DNA from: Ancylobacter oerskovii
Lineage (GTDB): Bacteria; Pseudomonadota; Alphaproteobacteria; Rhizobiales; Xanthobacteraceae
DNA length: 64,000 bases
Assembly (NCBI RefSeq): GCF_018390555.1
Contig: NZ_JAHBGB010000001.1
Location: 1 to 64,000 of the forward strand
Direction: 5' to 3'
Shown here: one piece after another, positions 8,406-15,118 of the stretch
Position numbering within the stretch: position 1 is the first letter of the stretch
How the letters are laid out: the number at the start of each line of letters is the position of its first letter
The notes under the pieces: model-generated
What the model was told of the DNA's origin: nothing
The model's database searches: none
What the model saw: only the letters and a program-made list of their open reading frames with translations
Program-made: the position numbers and the translations under genes

Positions 8406-9299
8406 TCACACTCTGTACCGCACCGCATTCAGAAGCAGCCGGAACGCCGGCGAGGTCTGGCGGCGACTGGCGTAGTACAGGTGATATCCCGGTAGCGGCG
8501 GCGTCCACTCGCCCAGCACCTCGACCAGTCGGCCCTGGCGCAGATGCTCATCAACCTGAGCGAGCGGCAGATAGGCGAGCCCGAGGCCTGCGAGGGCAGC
8601 ATCGAGGATGAGCTCGATCGTATTTAGGATCAGCGGCCCATCGACACGAACGCGGATCTCGCGACCGCCATGGCCCAAACGCCAGGCATTGACCGTGCCC
8701 GGTGTCGGCAGTCGCAGATTGATGCCGCGATGGCCTGCGAGATCGTGCGGCGTCGACGGAACCGGACGTTGGCTCAGATAGCCGGGAGCCGCAATGATCG
8801 CCATCGGAATGTCCGGCCCCATGCGGACCGCAACCATGTCCTTCGAGACATGCTCGCCGAGGCGCACGCCGGCATCGAAGCCCTCGGCGACGACGTCGGA
8901 AAGCTCGTAGGTCGTGACGATCTCCACGTCGATATCGGGATAATCGGCGATGAGCGTCGCAACGGCCGGAAGCAGTATTGTTTTGGCGGCGTGCTCCACA
9001 CTTGTGATGCGGATCGTTCCCGATGGCTTGTCGCGGAACTCGCCGAGCGCGGCAAGGCTCTGGTCGAGGTCGCGCAGCATCGGCGCCAAGGTCTGCCAGA
9101 GCCGCTCGCCTGCCGGCGTCGGTGCGACGCTCCGCGTGGTGCGGGCAATCAGTGCCACGCCGAGCCGCTCTTCCAGCCGCTTGACGATCTGGCTCAGCGC
9201 CGACTGCGACAAGCCGAGCTTCGTGGCGGCGCGGGTGAAGTTGCGCTCTTCCACGACGATGGCGAACGCCGCCAGATCGGCCATGTCCTCACGACGCAT
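8406..9299 (-). CDS. LysR-family transcriptional regulator
   Basis: A 297-residue regulator. The HTH is LAAFAIVVEERNFTRAATKL then LSQSALSQIVKRLEERLGVA, with the RTTRSVAPTPAG linker. The effector domain has GTIRITSVEHA, FDAGVRLGEHVSKDMVAVRM and ALAGLGLAYLPLAQVDEHL. This sequence style (SALS recognition helix, 'FDAGVRLGE', 'YYASRRQ') is common in regulators next to small oxidoreductases and hydrolases. It is divergent from the first dienelactone-hydrolase-like gene, with a near-perfect inverted repeat at 9316-9336 in the 118-bp gap. I infer it controls the hydrolase pair. Confidence 0.87.
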   Translation of the reverse strand: MRREDMADLAAFAIVVEERNFTRAATKLGLSQSALSQIVKRLEERLGVALIARTTRSVAPTPAGERLWQTLAPMLRDLDQSLAALGEFRDKPSGTIRITSVEHAAKTILLPAVATLIADYPDIDVEIVTTYELSDVVAEGFDAGVRLGEHVSKDMVAVRMGPDIPMAIIAAPGYLSQRPVPSTPHDLAGHRGINLRLPTPGTVNAWRLGHGGREIRVRVDGPLILNTIELILDAALAGLGLAYLPLAQVDEHLRQGRLVEVLGEWTPPLPGYHLYYASRRQTSPAFRLLLNAVRYRV

Positions 9300-9315
9300 T
9301 CATCACCTCAGTGAT

Positions 9316-9336
9316 AAGTTCAATCGGATTGACCTT
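9316..9336. promoter_or_regulatory. Inverted repeat, candidate LysR operator
   Basis: Arms AAGTTCAATC and GATTGACCTT are complementary at 9 of 10 positions around one central base. The element lies 17 bp from the LysR start codon and about 80 bp before the first hydrolase gene, where a LysR autoregulatory site is expected. It contains T-N11-A-type spacings. Assignment is by position and symmetry only. Confidence 0.45.
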
Positions 9337-9417
9337 ATAGTCTGATGGCTGGAGCCAGCCTATCTTTTCGGTGTCGCGCCGATGGCGCCCCACCACTCCG
9401 AAACGGAGGAGACGACG

Positions 9418-10368
9418 ATGGCTCGCCAGATCAGCTTCCAGAACAGCAACAATCCGACCATCACCATGTCGGCCGTCATCAATGTTCCCGAGGGCTTCGA
9501 CGAGAAGCGCAGCTATCCGGCAATCATCGTCTCGCATCCCGGCGGAGGCGTGAAAGAACAGACGGCCGGTACCTATGCCGCCGAGCTCGCCAAGGCCGGT
9601 TTCGTCACCATCGCCTATGACGCCTCCTATCAGGGCGAGAGTGGCGGCGAGCCGCGCCAGCTCGAGAACCCGCATATCCGCACCGAGGACGTCAGCGCTG
9701 TCGTCGACTATCTGACGACGCTGCCTTACGTCGACAACGGGCGCATCGGGGCCATGGGCATCTGCGCCGGCGCCGGCTACTCCGCCAATGCCGCGCTGCA
9801 GGACCATCGCATCAAGGCGCTCGGCACGGTCAGTGCCGTCAATATCGGCTCGATGTTCCGCAATGGCTGGGAGAACACCGTCAAGGATGCCGACGCCCTG
9901 CCCTATATCGAGGCGGGCTCCAATGCCCGCACCGCCGACGCCGCCGGCGCCGCGAAGGCACGCATGCCGCTGGCGCCGGAGAAGGAGAGCGACGCGCCCA
10001 ATGAGGAACTGCGCCAAGCCTGGGAATACTACCATACGCCGCGGGCCGAATGCCCGACCGCGCCGGGCTTCGCCACCGCCCGCAGCCTGAATCAGATCAT
10101 CACCTATGACGCCTATCACAAGGCCGAGGCCTTCCTCACCCAGCCCATCCTGGCAGTGGCCGGCTCCGTTGCCGGCAGCAAGTGGATGAGCGACGATCTG
10201 CTTGCTCGCGCCGCCAGCAAGGACAAGGCGATGTACGTCGTCGAGGGGGCCAACCACATGGACCTCTATGACGGCAAGCCCTTCGTCGCCGAGGCCGTCT
10301 CGGTACTGGCACCGTTCTTCGAGAGCAGGCTGAAAGACTCCGCCACGACCAAGCAGGCTGCAGAATAG
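9418..10368 (+). CDS. Alpha/beta hydrolase, dienelactone-hydrolase-like (first of tandem pair)
   Basis: A 316-residue alpha/beta hydrolase without a signal peptide. The nucleophile elbow is MGICAGAGYSANA, so the nucleophile is Cys in a G-x-C-x-G setting as in dienelactone hydrolases, not Ser. The oxyanion region SHPGGGVKEQTAGTYA and the late Asp/His part (VEGANHMDLYDGKPF) are present. It belongs to the group of YcjY-like proteins of unknown natural substrate. Start ATG 9418 follows GGAGGAG at ideal distance. It is divergent from a LysR gene and 61 bp ahead of a paralogue with the same architecture, so the pair is probably one unit induced by that regulator. Confidence 0.83.
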   Translation: MARQISFQNSNNPTITMSAVINVPEGFDEKRSYPAIIVSHPGGGVKEQTAGTYAAELAKAGFVTIAYDASYQGESGGEPRQLENPHIRTEDVSAVVDYLTTLPYVDNGRIGAMGICAGAGYSANAALQDHRIKALGTVSAVNIGSMFRNGWENTVKDADALPYIEAGSNARTADAAGAAKARMPLAPEKESDAPNEELRQAWEYYHTPRAECPTAPGFATARSLNQIITYDAYHKAEAFLTQPILAVAGSVAGSKWMSDDLLARAASKDKAMYVVEGANHMDLYDGKPFVAEAVSVLAPFFESRLKDSATTKQAAE

Positions 10369-10429
10369 TCACCCCGATGAGATGCCGGGCGTCTCGCCGC
10401 GCCCCGTTCTTTCTCGAAAGGAGACCATC

Positions 10430-11398
10430 ATGAAAACGGTCGAGATCAAGAATCGCGACATGGCCTGGCCGATCGCGGCCACCATCCAGTTCCCGCCGGA
10501 CTTCGACGACAAGCAGAGCTATCCGGCGATTGTCGCCGTCCACCCCTTCGGCAGCTGCAAGGAACAGACCGCGGGCAATGTCTACGGTAAAGCGCTCGCC
10601 GAGCAGGGCTTCGTCGTCATGGCCTATGATGCGAGCTTCCAGGGTGCATCCGGTGGCGAGCCGCGCTGGATCGAAGACCCGACCCAGCGGGTCGAAGACA
10701 TCAGCCGCGTCATCGATTACGCAGTGACACTGCCCTATGTCGACGAAGCGCGCATCGGCGTGCTCGGCGTTTGCGGTGGCGGCGGCTACGCGATCAATGC
10801 GACGCTGACCGAAAAGCGCATCAAGGCCGTCGTCAGTATCACCGGCGTGAACATCGGCCGGCTGTTCCGCGAGGGCTTCAGCAACTACGACCCGCTCGGG
10901 GCGCTCGAGGCGATGGCGGCACAGCGCACGAAGGAAGCGCGCGGCGGCGAGCTTCAGGTCGATGAATTGCTGCCCGCCACCCCGCAGGTGGCGAAGCAGA
11001 ACGGCCTGACCGAACGGGACGTCTTCGAAGCGACGGACTACTACAAGACGCCGCGCGGCCAGCAGCCCGGCGGCGCTACCCGTATGCTGTTCAGCCATGC
11101 ACAGAAGACGCTGGCGTGGGACGCCTTCGCCTTCGCCGAGACGCTGCTGACGCAGCCTGTCATGGTTGTGATCGGCCAGAAGGTCGGCGCCTTCGGCGCC
11201 TATCGCGACGGCATGGAGATCTATGGCCGCGCCACTGCCTCGAAGGATCGCCAGCTGGTCTCCCTGGAGGATTGGTCGCATTACGATCTCTACGACAAGT
11301 CCGAACCGGTCGGGCTGGCGCTGGAGAAGCTGGTACCCTTCTTCAAGAAGCACTTGCACGAGACGAGCACCGCAGCGAAACGCGTCGCCGCCGAGTAG
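10430..11398 (+). CDS. Alpha/beta hydrolase, dienelactone-hydrolase-like (second of tandem pair)
   Basis: A 322-residue paralogue of the preceding protein. The landmarks fall in the same order: VHPFGSCKEQTAGNVYGKAL for the oxyanion region, LGVCGGGGYAINATL for the elbow with Cys nucleophile, and SLEDWSHYDLYDKSEPV for the final His segment. It starts at ATG 10430 after AAAGGAG. The two copies differ throughout, so the duplication is old and they may accept different substrates. No pathway partner (dioxygenase, decarboxylase) is nearby, so a role in aromatic breakdown is not supported by context. Confidence 0.82.
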   Translation: MKTVEIKNRDMAWPIAATIQFPPDFDDKQSYPAIVAVHPFGSCKEQTAGNVYGKALAEQGFVVMAYDASFQGASGGEPRWIEDPTQRVEDISRVIDYAVTLPYVDEARIGVLGVCGGGGYAINATLTEKRIKAVVSITGVNIGRLFREGFSNYDPLGALEAMAAQRTKEARGGELQVDELLPATPQVAKQNGLTERDVFEATDYYKTPRGQQPGGATRMLFSHAQKTLAWDAFAFAETLLTQPVMVVIGQKVGAFGAYRDGMEIYGRATASKDRQLVSLEDWSHYDLYDKSEPVGLALEKLVPFFKKHLHETSTAAKRVAAE

Positions 11399-11483
11399 CA
11401 TCCGTTATGGACCGTGAGCCAGGCCGGCGCTCTGCCGGTGCCGGGTTATCACGGCCTTTCTTCAGTTCGCGCCAAAAGCAGAA

Positions 11484-11790
11484 TTGGGATGGTCGCCCAA
11501 GTGCAACCATCCCCTCTACAAAGCCGCCAAGGGCAAGGCGGTCGCGGTGGCGCAGGAGATTTATGCTCGCGAATGGGGTGTGAATTCCGATCGCTACGGC
11601 GCTGAGAGGCCCCTACGCCCCCCTAGCATTCGAACTGGTCGCCGCGGGCTGGATCTCGCGGGTCTCGACATTGGCTGCCGCCTTGGTCAGGGAGCTGGGC
11701 GCTCTATCGGAGGCGATTCACGGCCCCGGCCGGCTGGTCACCGGCGTCGATGAGAATCGCTATTTTCCGGCCGCGGCTGCAACACGGCTT
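11484..11790 (+). pseudogene. Decayed coding remnant of unknown family
   Basis: Two short stretches look protein-like but lie in different frames. One reads NHPLYKAAKGKAVAVAQEIY then AREWGVNSDRYGAE. About one codon later another frame reads LRGPYAPLAFELVAAGWISR, VSTLAAALVRELGALSEAIH and GPGRLVTGVDENRYF. A third frame further on gives LRPDDAALICDGAFHARLD. They read like parts of one protein broken by frameshifts. I do not recognise the family. The stretch sits between the hydrolase pair and a decayed ParB-like gene, so it is most simply old island debris. Confidence 0.35.
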
Positions 11791-11863
11791 GAACCTCCGG
11801 CCGGACGATGCCGCCCTCATCTGCGATGGTGCGTTCCATGCGCGGCTCGATCCACCACATCGC

Positions 11864-12117
11864 CTAGGTCTTGAACCGGAAGCCAAGCATACACTCACCA
11901 GAGCTACTCCTACGTCCAACGAAGGTATGCGACGCGCCACAATGGCGGGCGATGCAGCTGTCGGACCACGCCCCCCAAAAAGGTCGAGCATTCGCGTCGC
12001 AGCGCGGCGCTTGTCCGCGTTCGTCCTGCGAAGGCCATGCGCAGCGTTGGCGTTGCACGAGAACACCACCGCGTCTTCCCGCATGCCCTGCCGGACATCG
12101 GCCTGGATCTCGGCCGC
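11864..12117 (-). pseudogene. Frameshifted ParB-like / KorB-type DNA-binding gene remnant
   Basis: On the minus strand one frame reads AEIQADVRQGMREDAVVFSC then NANAAHGLRRTNADKRRA. Close to 11,971 the sense moves to another frame reading AWSDSCIARHCGASHTFVGR. Together these match the helix-turn-helix part of alphaproteobacterial ParB-like proteins, whose consensus runs 'ANA.HGLRRTNADKRRAV..LL.D.EW..WSDREIARRC.VSH.FV..LR'. An in-frame TGA lies just upstream of the first piece. No intact start or C-terminus is present, so the gene is dead. Such proteins occur on plasmids and integrated elements, and this one lies under 200 bp from the 3' end of a tRNA gene. Confidence 0.65.
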
Positions 12118-12293
12118 TCAAGCTCGACACGCGGAGCTTCGGGGAGCGGTATTGTCGGCGTTCGGCGGCGTCGAGCAGCCGCGGCTTGGTTTCGAACGCA
12201 TCGCGCCGCTTGCAAGGCGCTTCCACGTCACATACCAGGCGCCTGTGGCGCGCTGCGTCATCAGGTAAATTATTGAGATTTCAATCGAAATTT

Positions 12294-12367
12294 TGGCTGG
12301 GGGACCAGGATTCGAACCTGGACTAACGGAGTCAGAGTCCGCAGTTCTACCGTTAAACTATCCCCCA
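12294..12367 (-). tRNA. tRNA-Gln, anticodon CTG
   Basis: Read on the minus strand, a 7-bp acceptor stem TGGGGGA/TCCCCCA, a D-arm with TTTAACGGT, an anticodon stem GCGGA/TCCGT (closing mismatch allowed) around the loop CTCTGAC, and a T-arm with TTCGAAT fold into a full cloverleaf. It ends in an encoded CCA at 12294-12296. The anticodon CTG reads the glutamine codon CAG. The 3' end faces the accessory region at lower coordinates, the usual side for island integration. Confidence 0.95.
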
Positions 12368-12370
12368 CCA

Positions 12371-12825
12371 AACCTCTGAGAACAAACGTCTTTTTCAGAA
12401 GCGTCCTTCAAAGTCGGCAGCCGGCTGTGCAAGCCGTCCGGCGAACGGAGGGGCATATAGCGCTTCCCATCGCCCCGGTCTACCCCCTCGCGCAGAAAGT
12501 CATCACTTGTCCCAGAAGAATGCGAAACCCGCTTTGCCGGGATGAAGGAAACAAAGTTCACGGCCAAAGGCGGCTGCACCAGACGCATGACCGGATGTCA
12601 TGCTGGGGACGCGAAAAGTGCATAGCGATGGACCTGGATGGTTTTTAGATACCTATTTTAGGCCTACGGCGGAGATTTTCCGCGTCTCAACCGCAGATAA
12701 GCCCCGTCCTGGTCACGCAACGGCATGCAACCAGCTCAGTGCTGTCATGCAGCATATCGTCTTCTGCGCCGCACCAAACGGTCTATATTCCTGGCATACA
12801 GAATGCCTAACCGTTGGAGGCTCAT
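12371..12825. other. Intergenic region between tRNA-Gln and the DUF1127 gene
   Basis: No gene is supported here; the open frames lack family features. The left part must hold the tRNA promoter and the right part the promoter of the DUF1127 gene. A small inverted repeat GGCAT-ACAGA-ATGCC lies at 12793-12807, just before the ribosome site. Confidence 0.4.
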
Positions 12826-13032
12826 ATGAGCACCGTGTCGCTTTCCCGTCCCACTTCTCCCGACTTCTTCTCGCGTTTCGTCGAGACCGTCAGCGCCTTT
12901 TTCGACGCCGTCAGCGAAGGCCGTCGCATCGCGCAGCGCTACGAGGCTCTCTCGCGCCTGTCCGACGCCGCTCTTGCCCGCCGTGGCCTGACCCGTCAGG
13001 ACATCGCCAAGGCTGCGGTCGCCGGCCGCTGA
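12826..13032 (+). CDS. DUF1127 domain protein (YjiS-like)
   Basis: A 68-residue protein from ATG 12826, with GGAGG five bases upstream. The C-terminal half RYEALSRLSDAALARRGLTR followed by QDIAKAA is the DUF1127 domain, a short Arg-rich helical module common in Alphaproteobacteria. Small members of this family have been linked in other species to phosphate or RNA metabolism and stress. It is convergent with pbpC, only 4 bp apart, with a palindrome across the junction. The family is secure; the role here is not known. Confidence 0.85.
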   Translation: MSTVSLSRPTSPDFFSRFVETVSAFFDAVSEGRRIAQRYEALSRLSDAALARRGLTRQDIAKAAVAGR

Positions 13033-13046
13033 GCCGCTAGCGGCTC
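13031..13046. terminator. 16-bp perfect palindrome between convergent genes
   Basis: GAGCCGCT-AGCGGCTC spans the stop codons of the DUF1127 gene (+) and pbpC (-). It can form a hairpin in either transcript and probably acts as a compact bidirectional terminator, though there is no T-tract. Confidence 0.45.
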
Positions 13047-15118
13047 CTGCGCAGACGAATGGACACGCTGTCGGATGAACCGGCAGCGTCCATGACCGTC
13101 AGTCGGACGAACCCCTCGCCCGCTGGCTGCCACATCAGGAGACCGGCCGCGTCGGTCACTCCTGCCGGCTCTTCGTCGACGAGCACCCTCACGCCCTCCC
13201 CGCCTTGTATTTTCAAGGGAACCGGCGTTGAGGGCTCGACGTCCAGCGTCGCGCCCGAAGGCGGAAAGACGATGCGTGGACCGTTCGACGCTCCGGCATA
13301 CCCGTCCCATCCCTGAAAGCGTCGCAGTGCCACCGGCAGGTCGCCGTTCCGAGCGACCAGTGCGTCGTGCGGCGGCGGCGGCAAGGGTGCCGGCCGGGAC
13401 ACCAGCCGGGCGAAGGCATCGAACAATAAAGGCGCGGCCCTTTCCCGCCCGATCATCCCCGGCACGGGTTGGCCGTCGGGCCGGCCGATCCATACGGCAA
13501 TCGTGCGACGCCCGTCGAAACCGACCGACCAGGCATCCCGGTAGCCGAAAGATGTTCCGGTCTTGAAGGCGATCAGGCCGCCGCGTGCGTTGCGGGGCGG
13601 GGGCGAGCCGGCCAGTATCCCGGCGAGATACCAGCTCGCGACCGGCGACAAAATCGTCCTGCTTTCAACAGCTTGTCCCGCAATTCCCTCTTCGAGGCGA
13701 TGACGGGCCCGGTGCAACGCGCCGCCATTCGCGAGCCCTGCATAGAGGGTCGCAAGCCCTTCCAGCGTGACCCCTGCGCCACCCAGCCCGACCGCCAATC
13801 CCGGCACATCCCCCGGTGGCAGCCGCATGTCGACGCCCGCGGCGCCGAGGCGAGCGGCAAGACGCTGCGGCCCTACCGCCTGCATCAGGACGACCGCTGG
13901 TACGTTGAGCGACATCTGCAATGCCCGCTTCACCGAAACCGTGCCCTGATAGTCGAGGTCGAAGTTGCGGGGCCGGTAAGCCCCGAAGCGGGTCGGCCGG
14001 TCCTCGATCAGCGTCTCCGGGTGGACCAGCCCATCTTCGAAAGCCATCCCATATATCAAGGGCTTGAGGGTCGAACCCGGCGAGCGGAACGCGTGCGTCA
14101 GGTCGACCGCGCCCGCCCGGCCGCGGTCCTGCGGATCGGCGCCGCTGACCCGTGCCAGAATCTCCCCGGATGCGTTGTCGACCACCACCATCGCCAGCGA
14201 GACGCCCGGCTCCAGCGTCGCCGCGCGCTCGATGGCGAGGGCTTCGAGCCGCTCCTGTGCCGCCATGTCGATGGTCAGGCGGTGGAGCGTCGCGGAAGGG
14301 CATTCCTGTCGGGCCTCCTCCGCCGCGTGGAAGGCGAGATTCGGCAATGCCCGACGCCCCGCAGGCGCCTCGGCAGCAAAGGCGAACTCCGCCTCCGCGG
14401 CCTCGAATAGACCTTTTCCCTCAAGACGTTGTATCACCCGCCGGCGTCCCGACGCGGCGGCGGAAGCCTGCCGGTCCGGCCGCCGCGCCTCCGGGGCCTG
14501 CGGTAGGGCGACCAGCAGCGCGGCTTCGGCCAGAGAGAGCCGGCGCGGCTCCTTGCCGAAATAGGCGAGACTCGCCGCCCGCACGCCTTCGAGATTGCCG
14601 CCGAATGGCGCCAACGTTATGTAAAGCTGAAGGATTTCCTGCTTTGAGAGTCGGGCTTCCAGCTCGATGGCACGGCGCATTTCCGCCAGCTTCGCCCATA
14701 AGGTGCGCTCGGGGCGCGGCTCCAGCAGGCGAGCGACCTGCATGGTCAGGGTCGAGCCGCCGGAAACGATGCGGCCATGGGTGACGAACTGCCAGGCCGC
14801 TCGCAGGATCGCCCTCGGATCGATGCCGGCATGCTCATAGAAACGCTTGTCTTCATACGCGATTAGCATGGATACATAACGTGGATCGACCTGCGAGGCA
14901 TCGGCGGCCAGCCGCCAGCGGCCATCCGGCAAGGTGAAGGGCCGCAGCAGCCGTCCATTGCGGTCGAGCACCTCGACGGAGGTGGCGATCATCGGCGGCG
15001 GCGATGCGGCGGCGCGCACGCCGGCGAGCCAAGCATATGATCCCGCTGCGAAAATCGTACCCGCCAGCAACGCGCCCGCAGCGAGACGCTGCCAGAGCGG
15101 GCGCGGCTTCTCGCTCAC
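13037..15118 (-). CDS. pbpC: Penicillin-binding protein 1C
   Basis: A 693-residue class A penicillin-binding protein. An N-terminal membrane anchor (LAAGALLAGTIFAAGSYAWL) is followed by the glycosyltransferase domain, with EDKRFYEHAGIDPRAILRA carrying the catalytic Glu and GGSTLTMQVARLLEP. The transpeptidase domain has SPGSTLKPLIYG (SxxK), SLNVPAV (SxN) and FKTGTSFGYRDAWSVG (KTG). The C-terminal BiPBP_C-type domain (IVFPPSGATLDVE onward) is characteristic of PBP1C. The length is close to that of the E. coli protein. Its ATG overlaps the stop of the alpha-2-macroglobulin gene by 4 bp, the conserved arrangement in which periplasmic macroglobulin and PBP1C act as a protease-defence and wall-repair pair. 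Confidence 0.95.
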   Translation of the reverse strand: MSEKPRPLWQRLAAGALLAGTIFAAGSYAWLAGVRAAASPPPMIATSVEVLDRNGRLLRPFTLPDGRWRLAADASQVDPRYVSMLIAYEDKRFYEHAGIDPRAILRAAWQFVTHGRIVSGGSTLTMQVARLLEPRPERTLWAKLAEMRRAIELEARLSKQEILQLYITLAPFGGNLEGVRAASLAYFGKEPRRLSLAEAALLVALPQAPEARRPDRQASAAASGRRRVIQRLEGKGLFEAAEAEFAFAAEAPAGRRALPNLAFHAAEEARQECPSATLHRLTIDMAAQERLEALAIERAATLEPGVSLAMVVVDNASGEILARVSGADPQDRGRAGAVDLTHAFRSPGSTLKPLIYGMAFEDGLVHPETLIEDRPTRFGAYRPRNFDLDYQGTVSVKRALQMSLNVPAVVLMQAVGPQRLAARLGAAGVDMRLPPGDVPGLAVGLGGAGVTLEGLATLYAGLANGGALHRARHRLEEGIAGQAVESRTILSPVASWYLAGILAGSPPPRNARGGLIAFKTGTSFGYRDAWSVGFDGRRTIAVWIGRPDGQPVPGMIGRERAAPLLFDAFARLVSRPAPLPPPPHDALVARNGDLPVALRRFQGWDGYAGASNGPRIVFPPSGATLDVEPSTPVPLKIQGGEGVRVLVDEEPAGVTDAAGLLMWQPAGEGFVRLTVMDAAGSSDSVSIRLRRSR

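Noticed and set aside
9329-9360. TTGACC as a -35 box for the hydrolase operon
   Set aside because: No acceptable -10 hexamer lies 16-19 bp downstream.
11399-12293. Second copy of the tRNA-Gln 3' end (att site) or an intact integrase gene
   Set aside because: Neither is visible in this gap or elsewhere in the window; only frameshifted remnants are present, so the island idea stays an inference.
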